Part shown: positions 14,282-22,689 of the stretch, one piece after another
Position numbering within the stretch: position 1 is the stretch's first letter
Layout of the letters: the number at the start of each line of letters is the position of its first letter
Origin: Streptomyces regalis
GTDB taxonomy: Bacteria; Actinomycetota; Actinomycetes; Streptomycetales; Streptomycetaceae
Direction of reading: 5' to 3'
Assembly (NCBI RefSeq): GCF_001509475.1
Contig: NZ_LLZG01000055.1
Location: 1 to 22,689, forward strand
DNA: 22,689 nucleotides
The notes under the pieces: generated by a model
Seen by the model: the letters and a program-made list of their open reading frames with translations, nothing else
What the model was told of the DNA's origin: nothing
Databases searched by the model: none
Position numbers and translations under genes: made by a program

Positions 14282-14610
14282 TCAAGGCCGCGGGCGTGGC
14301 AGAGGTGACGGACGAGGACTTCGAGACGGAGGTGATCGGGGCGGAGCTGCCGGTGCTGGTGGAGTTCACCGCCGACTGGTGTCCGCCGTGCCGGCAGATG
14401 GGACCGGTGCTCAGCGCCCTCGCCGAGGAGGCGGGCGATCGGCTGAAGGTGGTCCAGCTCGACGTGGACACCAACCCCGAGACCACCAACACGTACAAGG
14501 TGCTGTCCATGCCGACGTTCATGGTGTTCCGGGGCGGCGAGCCCGTGAAGTCGATGGTCGGTGCCCGGCCCAAGCGGCGGCTGCTGGAGGAGCTGTCCGA
14601 CGTCCTCTGA
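14278..14610 (+). CDS. thioredoxin with CPPC active site
   Basis: A 110-residue protein with the thioredoxin fold. The active site is FTADWCPPCRQMGPV with C35-P-P-C38 instead of the usual CGPC. LDVDTNPETTNTYKVLSMPT carries the cis-proline P79, and MVFRGGEPV forms the final strands. Length and motifs match a complete single-domain thioredoxin. The GTG start (14278) overlaps the MerR stop by GTGA, with GGGAGG about 8 bases upstream, so translation is coupled. The CPPC motif is expected to shift the redox potential relative to CGPC, as shown for engineered and natural variants in this family. The role is a cytoplasmic protein disulphide reductant, probably under the adjacent MerR regulator. A strong terminator follows 13 bases after the stop. 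Confidence 0.94.
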   Translation: MIKAAGVAEVTDEDFETEVIGAELPVLVEFTADWCPPCRQMGPVLSALAEEAGDRLKVVQLDVDTNPETTNTYKVLSMPTFMVFRGGEPVKSMVGARPKRRLLEELSDVL

Positions 14611-14623
14611 GCCCGGTCCGGAA

Positions 14624-14665
14624 CAAAGAAATCCCCCGAGCAATTGCGCTCGGGGGATTTCTTTG
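14624..14665. terminator. strong 18-bp perfect hairpin terminator
   Basis: CAAAGAAATCCCCCGAGC (14624-14641), loop of six bases, and the exact complement at 14648-14665, ending in ATTTCTTTG. The A-tract on one arm and T-tract on the other allow intrinsic termination of the MerR-thioredoxin operon, and in principle in both directions. Confidence 0.92.
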
Positions 14666-14748
14666 CGTATATTCAATGGTTCGCGACTTCAAGGAAATTG
14701 GGTCGCGGAGAAGTTCAGTGAGCACAGTATATCCGGCCGGGAGCGGAA

Positions 14749-16995
14749 TTGTCAAACACCGAATTTCAAGACGGTGAAATGCGGCGCGAGCAGGAATTCA
14801 TCGACGACCTGTACGCCCGCGTGGACGCGCTGCGCGGCGACACCGAGACCTCCGTCACGGACGCTCTCGCCCAGGGCAACACGCCCATGCAGGCCCGCCT
14901 GGAGCGGGACATCCTCGTCGCCGAGCGCTCAGGGCTGCTCGCCGCGCTGAACGCCGTGGACGGTTCGCTGTGCTTCGGCCGGATCGACCTGGCCTCCGGC
15001 GTCAGCCACCGCATCGGCCGGATCGGCCTGCGCACCGACGACGCCGAGCGCACGCCGATCCTCATCGACTGGCGGGCCGACGTCGCCCGCCCCTTCTACC
15101 TGGCCACCGGCCACACCCCGATGGGGCTGCGGCGCAGGCGGCACATCACCACCAGCGGCCGTACCGTCACGGCCCTGCACGACGAGATCCTCGACCTGGG
15201 GGACCAGGAGCGGACCGGCCACGAGGACCCGACCGGCGACGCCGTGCTGCTGGCCGCCCTCGACGCCGCGCGCACCGGCCGCATGCACGACATCGTGCAG
15301 ACCATCCAGGCCGAGCAGGACGAGATCATCCGGGCGCCCCACCGCGGCGTACTCGTGGTCGAGGGCGGACCCGGCACCGGCAAGACGGCGGTCGCCCTGC
15401 ACCGCGCCGCGTATCTCCTCTACGAGCACCGCGAACTGCTCGCCAAGCGCGCGGTTCTGATCGTCGGCCCCAACCCCGCCTTCCTCGGCTACATCGGCGA
15501 GGTCCTGCCCTCGCTCGGCGAGACCGGCGTCCTGCTGGCCACGGTCGGCGAGCTGTTCCCCGGCGTGAAGGCGACCGCGACCGACACCCGCGAGGCCGCC
15601 GCGGTGAAGGGGCGCGCCGACATGGCGGACGTACTCGCCGAGGTCGTACGCGACTGGCAGGCGCTGCCCGATCCGGTGATCGCGATCGAGCACGACCGCG
15701 AGGTCCTGATGCTCGACGACGGCCTGGTGAACGTGGCGCGCGAGAAGACCCGCGCGGCGCGGCTGCCGCACAACGTCGCGCGCGAGCACTTCGAGGGCCA
15801 CATCCTCAACACGCTCACCGAGCTGTACGCCGAGCGCGTCGGCACCGACCCGTACGACGGCTCCAGCCTCCTCGACCCCGCCGACATCACCCAGATCCGC
15901 GACGAGCTCGCCGAGAACCCCGAAGTGTGGGCGGCCATCGACCAGTTGTGGCCTCGCCTCACCCCGCAGCGCCTGGTCGCGGACTTCCTCGCCGACCCGG
16001 TCGGCTACCTCCCCGACGAGGACGTGGCCGCGATTCGCCGGCCGGTGACGCGGGCGTGGACCGTGGCGGACGTACCGCTGCTCGACGAGGCGGCCGAACT
16101 GCTCGGCGTGGACGAGCGGGTGGCGCGGGCGCGGGCGGAGCGCGAGCGGGAGACGCAGGTGGCGTACGCGCAGGGCGTGCTGGACGTCTCGTACGCCTCG
16201 CGCACCTACGAGTTCGAGGACAAGCACGACGAGGACAGCGAGGTGTTGTCCGCGCACGACATCATCGACGCCGAGCGCTTCGCCGAACGCCAGGAGGAGG
16301 ACGACCATCGCAGCGCTGCCGAGCGGGCGGCGGCCGACCGGACCTGGGCGTTCGGGCACATCATCGTCGACGAGGCGCAGGAGCTGTCGCCGATGGCGTG
16401 GCGGCTGCTGATGCGGCGCAGCCCGACCCGTTCGATGACGCTGGTGGGCGACCCGGCACAGACCGCGGAAGCGGCGGGTGTCGGCTCCTGGGCGGGCATC
16501 CTGGAGCCGTACGTCGAGGACCGCTGGGAGCACACCCGCCTCGGCGTCAACTACCGCACGCCGTCCGAGATCATGGAGCTGGCGGCGGCCGTGGTGCGCG
16601 CCGAGAACCCCGACTTCGAACCGCCGAGTTCGGTGCGGTCGACGGGCGTACGGCCGTGGATCCGGGCCACCGACGACCTGCCCGGCGCCGTGGCCAAGGC
16701 GGTCGAGGAACTGACCCCCGCGGAGGGGCGCCTCGCGGTCATCGCGCCGCGCCATCTGCACCGGTCGCTGGCCGCGCGGCTGGACGGGGTGACGGCGGGC
16801 GCGGAACCCGACCTCACGCAGACCGTCGTACTCCTCGACCCGCGTCAGTCGAAGGGGCTGGAGTTCGACTCGGTGCTGGTCGTGGAACCCGGGTTGTACG
16901 GCACGAGCGACCTGTACGTGGCGCTGACGCGGGCCACCCAGCGGCTGGGGGTGCTGCACACCGGCCGCCTTCCGAAAGCGCTGCTCACCGCCTGA
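14749..16995 (+). CDS. HelD/HelR-family RNA polymerase-recycling ATPase (UvrD-like)
   Basis: A 748-residue superfamily-1 helicase-like protein. The start is TTG 14749, preceded by GGGAG 5 bases upstream; ATG 14779 is a weaker alternative. The N-terminal region (about 10-75) is a predicted helical hairpin (REQEFIDDLYARVDALRGD) as in HelD. Walker A is GGPGTGKT (206-213). Walker B is HIIVDEAQE (537-545). Late SF1 motifs are QSKGLEFDSVLVVEP (about 700-714) and LYVALTRATQRLGVL near the end. The middle contains an acidic region (about 480-520) typical of actinobacterial HelD. Family knowledge: these ATPases enter the RNA polymerase channels and eject nucleic acids or stalled complexes. The Streptomyces paralogue HelR also protects RNA polymerase from rifamycins. 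Whether this copy is HelR or housekeeping HelD cannot be decided here; no rifamycin-associated element was recognised upstream. Confidence 0.9.
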   Translation: MSNTEFQDGEMRREQEFIDDLYARVDALRGDTETSVTDALAQGNTPMQARLERDILVAERSGLLAALNAVDGSLCFGRIDLASGVSHRIGRIGLRTDDAERTPILIDWRADVARPFYLATGHTPMGLRRRRHITTSGRTVTALHDEILDLGDQERTGHEDPTGDAVLLAALDAARTGRMHDIVQTIQAEQDEIIRAPHRGVLVVEGGPGTGKTAVALHRAAYLLYEHRELLAKRAVLIVGPNPAFLGYIGEVLPSLGETGVLLATVGELFPGVKATATDTREAAAVKGRADMADVLAEVVRDWQALPDPVIAIEHDREVLMLDDGLVNVAREKTRAARLPHNVAREHFEGHILNTLTELYAERVGTDPYDGSSLLDPADITQIRDELAENPEVWAAIDQLWPRLTPQRLVADFLADPVGYLPDEDVAAIRRPVTRAWTVADVPLLDEAAELLGVDERVARARAERERETQVAYAQGVLDVSYASRTYEFEDKHDEDSEVLSAHDIIDAERFAERQEEDDHRSAAERAAADRTWAFGHIIVDEAQELSPMAWRLLMRRSPTRSMTLVGDPAQTAEAAGVGSWAGILEPYVEDRWEHTRLGVNYRTPSEIMELAAAVVRAENPDFEPPSSVRSTGVRPWIRATDDLPGAVAKAVEELTPAEGRLAVIAPRHLHRSLAARLDGVTAGAEPDLTQTVVLLDPRQSKGLEFDSVLVVEPGLYGTSDLYVALTRATQRLGVLHTGRLPKALLTA

Positions 16996-17051
16996 CGCTT
17001 GTCTCGCCCCCGCCGCCCCCAGACCCCCGCTTCGGCGCTGAACGGGCCTCG

Positions 17052-17100
17052 TCCTCAAACGCCGGACGGGCTGAAATCCAGCCCCTCCGGCGTTTGAGGA
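17052..17100. terminator. long hairpin between convergent helR-like and glgB genes
   Basis: TCCTCAAACGCCGGA (17052-17066) pairs perfectly with TCCGGCGTTTGAGGA (17086-17100), with an inner GGGCTG/CAGCCC stem after one C-C mismatch. This resembles the abundant Streptomyces intergenic repeat with a GCGTTTGAGG core. Confidence 0.85.
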
Positions 17101-17108
17101 GCGGGGGT

Positions 17109-17129
17109 CCAGGGGGCAGAGCCCCCTGG
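17109..17129. terminator. second hairpin of the 3' cluster
   Basis: CCAGGGGGC, loop AGA, GCCCCCTGG: a 9-bp perfect stem directly after the first hairpin. This CAGGGGGC-AGA-GCCCCCTG motif recurs in Streptomyces 3' regions. Confidence 0.8.
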
Positions 17130-17138
17130 CGGGGTCGA

Positions 17139-17153
17139 AGGGGCGGAGCCCCT
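17139..17153. terminator. third hairpin of the 3' cluster
   Basis: AGGGGC, loop GGA, GCCCCT: a 6-bp perfect stem, the last of three successive hairpins separating the convergent genes. Confidence 0.65.
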
Positions 17154-17190
17154 GGGGGATGGGACGGGTAGGGGCGGCGGGGGCGAAAAA

Positions 17191-19916
17191 CTAGGCAGGG
17201 CGCAGCCACACCGTCGCCAACGGCGGCAACGTCAGTCGGATGCTGGCCGGGCGGCCATGCCAGGGCTGGGCCTCCGGCTTGATCGGGTCGGGGTTCGTCA
17301 CGTCGCTGCCGCCGTAGCGCGCCGCGTCGGTGTTCAACGCCTCGTGCCACGCCAGGATGTCCTCCGGCACCCCGAGCCGGTAGTCGTCCCGCACGACCGG
17401 CGACATGTTCGACACCGCCAGCAGCGGAGCCCCCTCCGCGTCGAAGCGCAGGAACGCGAAGACGTTGTCGTCGGCCGCGTCCCCGACCACCCACTGGAAG
17501 CCGGCCGGGTCGGTGTCCCGCTGCCAGAGGGCCGGGGTGTGGCGGTAGACCGTGTTCAGGTCGCGGACCAGGTCGCGAACGCCCCGGTGGTCGGGCTCCG
17601 CCCCGTACGCCGGGTCCAGCAGCCACCAGTCCGGCCCGTGCGCCTCCGACCACTCGGCGCCCTGCGCGAACTCCTGCCCCATGAAGAGCAGTTGCTTGCC
17701 GGGATGCGCCCACATGAAGCCCAGATGGGCGCGGTGGTTGGCCCGCTGCTGCCACCAGTCGCCCGGCATCTTCGACACCAGCGACCGCTTGCCGTGCACC
17801 ACCTCGTCGTGGGAGATGGGGAGGACGTAGTTCTCGCTGTAGGCGTACACCATCGAGAAGGTCATCTCGTTGTGGTCGAGAAGGTCATCTCGTTGTGGTG
17901 GTACTTGCGGTGGACCGGCTCCTTGGCCATGTACGCCAGCGAGTCGTGCATCCAGCCCATGTTCCACTTCAGCCCGAAGCCGAGGCCCCCGAATCCGCCC
18001 GGGCCCGCCACGTGCGTCGGTCGTGTCACGCCGTCCCAGGCCGTGGACTCCTCCGCGATCGTCACGACCCCCGGCACCCGCCGGTACACGGTCGCGTTCA
18101 TCTCCTGCAGGAACGCCACCGCGTCCAGGTTCTCCCGGCCCCCGTGCTCGTTCGGGACCCACTGGCCCGGCTCACGCGAGTAGTCCAGGTACAACATGGA
18201 CGCAACCGCGTCCACCCTCAACCCGTCGATGTGGAACTCCTCGCACCAGTAAATGGCGTTGGCGACAAGGAAGTTGCGCACCTCGCGCCGCCCGAAGTCG
18301 AACTCCAGGGTGCCCCAGTCGGGGTGCGCGGAGCGCAGCGGGTCCTCGTGCTCGTAGAGCGGACGGCCGTCGAACTCGGCCAGCGCCCAGTCGTCGCGCG
18401 GGAAGTGCGCCGGCACCCAGTCCATCAGGACGCCGATCCCGGCCTGGTGCAGGGCGTCGACCAGGAACTTGAAGTCGTCCGGCGTACCGAGGCGGGCCGT
18501 GGGCGCGTAGAAGCCGGTGACCTGGTAGCCCCAGGAGCCGCCGAAGGGGTGCTCGGCGACCGGCATCAGCTCGACGTGGGTGAAGCCGAGGTCCTTGACG
18601 TACGCGGGGAGCTGCTCGGCGAGTTGACGGTACGTCAGTCCTGGGCGCCAGGAGGCCAGATGGACCTCGTACACGGAGAATGGCGCCTCGTGCGTCGGGA
18701 TCTCCGCGCGCCGCGCCAGCCACGCCGCGTCGCCCCACTCGTGCTGCGAGGTGTGCACGATGGACGACGTGTTGGGCGGGGCCTCCGTATGGCGGGCCAG
18801 CGGGTCGGCGCGCAGTGTCTTCGAGCCGCCCGGCCGGGTGATCTCGAACTTGTACAGCTCGCCCTCGCCGATGCCGGGCACGAACAGCTCCCAGACGCCG
18901 GTGCCGCCGAGCGAACGCATCGGATACCCCGTGCCGTCCCAGAAGTTGAAGGTGCCGGCCAGCGACACGCCCCGCGCGTTCGGCGCCCACACGGTGAAGC
19001 GGGTGCCGGTCACGCCCTGGTGCGTCATCGGCTCGGCGCCGAGCGCCCGCCACAGTTCCTCGTGCCGTCCCTCACCGATCAGATGCAGGTCCAGCTCGCC
19101 CAGCGCGGGCAGGAAACGGTACGCGTCCTCGGTCTCCTGGACCGACCCCTCGTACGCCACGAGGAGCTGGTAGTCCTCCGGTACGTCCCGCAGCGGCAGC
19201 AGCCCCGAGAAGAACCCCTCCGCGTCGTCGTGCAGTTCGGCCCGCAGGTCGCCCGCGACGACGGTGACCGCCAGGGCGTACGGCCTGAAGGCCCGGAAGG
19301 CGACCCCGCCGGGCACCGGATGCGCACCGAGCACGGAGTGCGGGGCGTGGTGGGTGCCGCTGAGGAGGCGGTCGCGGTCGACGGAGTCGAGGGCCGGGGA
19401 GACGGCCACCGGCGTCTCCGGCAGCGGGGCGGAGTGTGGTGCGGTGACCTTCTCGGCGGTCACCACCTGCGCCGGGGGCTTCCGGGCGGGCGCCTTCTGC
19501 GCCGGGATCTTCTTCGCGGTGGCCTTCTGCGCGGGGATCTTCTTCGCGGCGGCCTTGCTCGCGGGGGTGCTCTTCGCCGCCGTGCTCTTCGCGACGGCTT
19601 TCTTGGCGGCCGTCTTCTTCGCCGTGGCCTTCTCCGCGGCAGTCTTCTCCCCTGTCGTCTTCTCCGTGGCCGTCTTCTTCACGGCCGTTTTCTTCGCAGC
19701 AGTCTTCTTGGCGGCTGCCTTTTTGGCAGGAGCCTTCTTGGCGGCCGTCTTCTTCGACGCCGCTTTCTTCGTCCCCTTCTTCATGGCCTCCGCGGCCTTC
19801 TCGGCGGCCTTCACCGTCTTCGTCGTCGCCTTCTTCGCGACGCTCGTCTGCTCGGCCGGCTTCTCGGCCGTCTCCTTCGGATCCGAACCGCTGGAGGGAG
19901 TGGTGCGGGGGGTCAC
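17191..19916 (-). pseudogene. glgB: glgB, 1,4-alpha-glucan branching enzyme, frameshifted by a 23-bp tandem duplication
   Basis: GlgB makes alpha-1,6 branches in the alpha-glucan built by the GlgE pathway. It starts at GTG 19916, overlapping the maltokinase stop by GTGA. Order: a Lys/Ala-rich extension (about 25-165), an N-terminal module ([20 protein letters not shown]), CBM48 ([20 protein letters not shown]) and the GH13 barrel. Nucleophile D569 ([11 protein letters not shown]) and acid/base E622 (TIAEESTAW) are present. After HNEMTFS the frame is lost and translation stops at 17862-17864 (684 residues). The remainder, with the third catalytic Asp in PISHDEVVHGK and the C-terminal beta domain, is open in another frame down to 17191. 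Two abutting identical 23-base copies (17854-17876, 17877-17899) lie at the junction. Removing one copy restores a single 900-residue frame. As given, the product lacks a catalytic residue and should be inactive. A sequencing artefact is possible. Confidence 0.93.
17854..17899. repeat. 23-bp perfect tandem duplication inside glgB
   Basis: Copy A 17854-17876 and copy B 17877-17899 are identical and begin CGAGAAGGTCATCTC. They duplicate codons for the HNEMTFS segment. The unit length is not a multiple of three, so it causes the frameshift. Confidence 0.97.
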
Positions 19917-21370
19917 GGGCGGGGCCTCCTAGGCGAAGGTGGGGATGGGGACGTGGAGGGGGGTGTGGAGGGGGACGGGGTGCCGATGTCCGCGGCGAGG
20001 CGGCTTATGGCGGACAGCGGTACCGGGAGCCAGTCGGGGCGGTGGCGGGCCTCGTAGACGACCTCGTAGATCGCCTTGTCGGTCTCGTACGCGCGCAGCA
20101 GCACCGGATCGGTCCGCGGATCGGCTCCGCTGACCTGCGCGTATCCGGAGCAGTAGGCCGCCCGGCAGGTGTCCGCCCAGCCGGGTATCGGAGGGTCGGC
20201 CGAGTGGGCGGCGTAGTCGAAGGAACGCAGCATCCCCGCGACGTCCCGCACCGGCGGCTGCGGCATCCGCCGTTCGGCCAGCGGCTTCGACGGCTCGCCC
20301 TCGAAGTCGATCAGCCACCACTGCCCCGCGGGCGAGCGCAGGCACTGCCCGAGGTGCAGGTCACCGTGGATGCGCTGGGCGGTCCAGGTGCAGCCTTCGG
20401 CGGCGAGGCCGGACAGCGCCTCGAAGGCGGAACGCAGTCCGGGCGCGTACGGCCGCAGCGCGGGCACCGCCTGCGCGGCCGCGTCCAGCCGCTCGACCAT
20501 GCCGTCGACCAGCTGCTGCACCTGCGCGTGCCCCAGAGTCACCGTCGGCAGGGTGCGGGCCAGCGCCATGTGCACCTCGGCGGTCGCGCGCCCGAGCGCC
20601 CGCGCCGCGGCGGCGAAGTCCTCGCCCTTGGCCAGCTCGCGCAGCGCCAGCTCCCAGCCGTCCGCCGCGCCCTGCACGAAGGGCTGGAGCACGCCCAGCA
20701 CATACGACTCGCCGGACAGCTCCGCCCCGATCCATGCCGTGGGCGCGGGCACCCGGTCGCAGCTCTCGCGGGCCAGCGCCAACGGCAGCTCCAGGTCGGG
20801 ATTGACGCCGGGCACGATCCGGCGCAACAGCTTCAGGATGAACGTATCGCCGTAGACGACCGACGAGTTCGACTGCTCCGAGGTGACCAGGCGCGGTACC
20901 AGACCGGACCGGATCTCCTGGCTTTCGTCCCGCTCGAAACGCAGCGCGCCGATCCGGGCCCCGGTGCGCAGCGCCTCCAGGAGCAGCTCGGTGGGGCGGG
21001 GGTCGTACAGGGCGTCGTACACCGTGCGTCCGGCGAGCGGGCCCTCGGCGACGTGTCCGATCAGCGCGGGCGCGAGCCGCGGCGGCAACGCCTCACGCTC
21101 CCCTATGAGGAGCTGGTAGCAGTCCGCGGGCTGCTCGGGGGCGCCCGTCAGGGGCGCGAGCGGCTGATGGGCGCGCACCAGCAGGTGGTACAGGCCCAGC
21201 TTGCCGCCGGGCGGCAGCAACTCGGTGGCCGCCACCAGCGAGAACCCGGTGACCGGACGCCCCTTGCCCGCGAACCAGCGCTGCCGTGGCAGCCACTCCC
21301 GTAGGAGCGGGTCCAGCGACGCAAGGAGGCCGGGAGGGGTCGTAAGGGTGCGGGTGACGGCTTTCGACAT
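19913..21370 (-). CDS. mak: maltokinase (Pep2/Mak), GlgE pathway
   Basis: A 485-residue kinase that phosphorylates maltose to maltose-1-phosphate with ATP, the donor for GlgE. It has an aminoglycoside-phosphotransferase-like fold. The N-terminal cap has [15 protein letters not shown] (26-40), characteristic of maltokinases and of Pep2 domains fused to Tre[17 protein letters not shown] holds the ATP-binding K180. The catalytic loop is [10 protein letters not shown] with D337, and the metal-binding motif is [16 protein letters not shown] with D355. These last two are the signature of the family. The final 25 residues are Pro/Ser-rich and may be nonconserved. The ATG at 21370 has AAAGGA upstream. 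The stop overlaps the glgB GTG start (GTGA). It follows treS by 85 bp containing a hairpin, in the usual treS-pep2-glgB order. Confidence 0.95.
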   Translation of the reverse strand: MSKAVTRTLTTPPGLLASLDPLLREWLPRQRWFAGKGRPVTGFSLVAATELLPPGGKLGLYHLLVRAHQPLAPLTGAPEQPADCYQLLIGEREALPPRLAPALIGHVAEGPLAGRTVYDALYDPRPTELLLEALRTGARIGALRFERDESQEIRSGLVPRLVTSEQSNSSVVYGDTFILKLLRRIVPGVNPDLELPLALARESCDRVPAPTAWIGAELSGESYVLGVLQPFVQGAADGWELALRELAKGEDFAAAARALGRATAEVHMALARTLPTVTLGHAQVQQLVDGMVERLDAAAQAVPALRPYAPGLRSAFEALSGLAAEGCTWTAQRIHGDLHLGQCLRSPAGQWWLIDFEGEPSKPLAERRMPQPPVRDVAGMLRSFDYAAHSADPPIPGWADTCRAAYCSGYAQVSGADPRTDPVLLRAYETDKAIYEVVYEARHRPDWLPVPLSAISRLAADIGTPSPSTPPSTSPSPPSPRRPRP

Positions 21371-21418
21371 GGCGTCACGTCCTTTCCCCGGGCCGGTCGG
21401 GGTGTTACTGATGCGTGC

Positions 21419-21452
21419 CCCGGGCGGGGCGGGAAAAACCGCCCCGCCCGGG
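21419..21452 (-). terminator. 14-bp hairpin between treS and mak
   Basis: CCCGGGCGGGGCGG (21419-21432), loop GAAAAA, CCGCCCCGCCCGGG (21439-21452). It lies 3 bases after the treS stop on the minus strand. It may terminate or attenuate readthrough, or stabilise the treS transcript relative to mak-glgB. Confidence 0.8.
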
Positions 21453-21455
21453 CTG

Positions 21456-22689
21456 TCAGGCGGCGTCCTTGCGGAGCCGGAACCAGTAGAAGCCGTGGCC
21501 TCCGAGGGTCAGCAAGTACGGCAGCTCACCGATGGCCGGGAATCGCACCCCGCCGGACAGCTCGACCGGGTGGCGTCCGGTGAACCGCCGAAGATCCAGC
21601 TCCGTCGGCTGCGCGAACCGGGAGAAGTTGTTCACGCAGAGGACGAGATCGTCCTCGTATTCGCGCAGGAACGCGATCACGGCCGGATTCGACGACTGGA
21701 GTTCGGTGTAGGAGCCGAGTCCGAAGGCCGTGTTCTGCTTGCGGATCTCGATCATCCGGCGGGTCCAGTGCAGGAGCGAGGACGGGGAGGCCATGGCGGC
21801 CTCGACATTCGTCACCTGGTAGCCGTAGACCGGGTCCATGATCGTGGGCAGAAACAGCCGCCCCGGGTCGCTCGACGAGAAACCCGCGTTGCGGTCCGGG
21901 GTCCACTGCATCGGCGTGCGGACGGCGTCGCGGTCGCCGAGCCAGATGTTGTCGCCCATTCCGATCTCGTCGCCGTAGTAGAGGATCGGCGAGCCGGGGA
22001 GCGACAGCAGCAGGGCGGTGAACAGCTCGATCTGGTTGCGGTCGTTGTCCAGCAGCGGAGCCAGCCTGCGCCGGATGCCGATGTTGGCGCGCATCCGCGG
22101 GTCCTTGGCGTACTCCGCGTACATGTAGTCGCGTTCCTCGTCGGTGACCATTTCCAGGGTCAGCTCGTCGTGGTTGCGCAGGAAGATGCCCCACTGGCAG
22201 CCGGAGGGGATGGCCGGGGTCTTGGCGAGGATTTCCGAGACCGGGTAGCGCGATTCCCGTCGTACGGCCATGAAGATCCGCGGCATGACGGGAAAATGGA
22301 AGGCCATGTGGCATTCGTCGCCACCGCTGGGGAAGTCGCCGAAATAGTCGACGACGTCCTCCGGCCACTGGTTGGCCTCCGCCAGCAGCACCGTGTCCGG
22401 GTACTGGGCGTCGATTTCCTTCCGTACCCGCCTGAGGAACTCATGGGTCGCGGGCAGGTTCTCGCAGTTCGTTCCTTCCTCCGCGTACAGATACGGCACC
22501 GCGTCCAGCCGGAATCCGTCGATGCCCAGGTCCAGCCAGAACTTCAGTGCCGAGAGGATCTCCTCCTGCACGGTCGGGTTCTCGTAGTTCAGGTCGGGCT
22601 GGTGGGAGAAGAAGCGGTGGAAGTAGTACTGCTTGCGGACCGGGTCGAAGGTCCAGTTGGAGGCTTCGGTGTCGACGAAGATGATGCGG
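21456..22689 (-). CDS. treS: trehalose synthase (maltose alpha-D-glucosyltransferase), 5' part outside window
   Basis: The frame is open to the right edge; 411 C-terminal residues are visible. TreS interconverts trehalose and maltose by intramolecular transglycosylation and feeds the GlgE pathway. GH13 motifs are [20 protein letters not shown] (region typical of TreS and related glucosyltransferases), then [13 protein letters not shown] with the Asp nucleophile. Next are [13 protein letters not shown] with the acid/base Glu and [14 protein letters not shown] with the third catalytic Asp. Then [40 protein letters not shown] and [15 protein letters not shown]. The C-terminal beta domain ends [16 protein letters not shown] near 22571 could be mistaken for the start, but homologous coding sequence continues upstream to the window edge. 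Separate TreS and maltokinase genes, rather than the fused form, are seen here. glgE is expected further upstream. Confidence 0.95.
   Translation of the reverse strand, partial: RIIFVDTEASNWTFDPVRKQYYFHRFFSHQPDLNYENPTVQEEILSALKFWLDLGIDGFRLDAVPYLYAEEGTNCENLPATHEFLRRVRKEIDAQYPDTVLLAEANQWPEDVVDYFGDFPSGGDECHMAFHFPVMPRIFMAVRRESRYPVSEILAKTPAIPSGCQWGIFLRNHDELTLEMVTDEERDYMYAEYAKDPRMRANIGIRRRLAPLLDNDRNQIELFTALLLSLPGSPILYYGDEIGMGDNIWLGDRDAVRTPMQWTPDRNAGFSSSDPGRLFLPTIMDPVYGYQVTNVEAAMASPSSLLHWTRRMIEIRKQNTAFGLGSYTELQSSNPAVIAFLREYEDDLVLCVNNFSRFAQPTELDLRRFTGRHPVELSGGVRFPAIGELPYLLTLGGHGFYWFRLRKDAA

Noticed and set aside
14666..14748. Rifamycin-associated element upstream of the HelD/HelR gene
   Set aside because: No long inverted repeat resembling that element is visible; only an unremarkable AT-richer leader is present.
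14929..17058. Long minus-strand open frame opposite the HelD/HelR gene, and an alternative plus frame at 14970-17171
   Set aside because: Both mirror the helicase-like gene in other frames and give Arg/Gly/Pro-rich nonsense without motifs or ribosome binding sites.
17895..20057. Long plus-strand open frame opposite glgB
   Set aside because: It is the antisense shadow of glgB; its Leu/Arg/Gly repeats arise from the Lys/Ala codons of the GlgB tail.
22571..22687. Start of treS at GTG 22571
   Set aside because: TreS-like coding ([20 protein letters not shown]) continues upstream to the window edge in the same frame, so the gene is truncated by the window and not by a start.

Overview
The window is high-GC actinomycete DNA, almost certainly a Streptomyces chromosome. 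Evidence: very high GC at third codon positions, GTG and TTG starts, GTGA/ATGA stop-start overlaps, GC-rich intergenic hairpins, and a trehalose synthase - maltokinase - branching enzyme cluster of the Streptomyces GlgE alpha-glucan pathway. No tRNA, rRNA, insertion sequence or CRISPR array is visible.

Region 1 (1-4833) is the most unusual part. Two STAND/NB-ARC ATPase modules lie head to head, 27 bp apart. The leftward module is an MTAN-like purine nucleosidase followed by an NB-ARC ATPase that runs off the window; the two halves are in different frames. The rightward module is a four-helix membrane protein coupled by ATGA to an NB-ARC-TPR protein. The two NB-ARC proteins are paralogous. A 17-residue peptide (D-H-[IV]-D-F-x-G-G-x-F-x-G-x-V-x-G-K) sits before both ATPase domains, so one sensor/ATPase design appears to be paired with two different effectors. 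This is the best candidate for a little-described, possibly defence-type system.

Region 2 (4706-9422, leftward) holds a CitA/CitB (DcuS/DpiB)-type two-component system, then an ECF41 (SigJ-like) sigma factor gene preceded by an NDH-2-like flavoprotein gene. A near-consensus ECF41 promoter precedes the flavoprotein, which suggests autoregulation. Divergent from it is a DctA-type C4-dicarboxylate symporter (9730-11115). The shared intergenic region has two GTGA-N6-TCAC palindromes that look like Crp sites.

Region 3 (11116-14665) contains an epimerase plus aldo/keto reductase operon (leftward), a divergent Lrp/AsnC regulator, and a MerR-thioredoxin operon. The MerR gene has a 19-bp-spacer promoter and apparently a leaderless start. 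An 18-bp-stem terminator closes the region.

Region 4 (14749-22689) holds a HelD/HelR-type RNA polymerase recycling ATPase (rightward), a cluster of three hairpins, and then the leftward treS - mak(pep2) - glgB cluster. In this sequence glgB is broken by a 23-bp tandem duplication that shifts the frame just before the third catalytic aspartate. GlgB also has a Lys/Ala-rich, histone-H1-like N-terminal extension of about 140 residues. TreS converts trehalose to maltose, Mak makes maltose-1-phosphate, GlgE (presumably upstream, outside the window) polymerises it, and GlgB branches the glucan.
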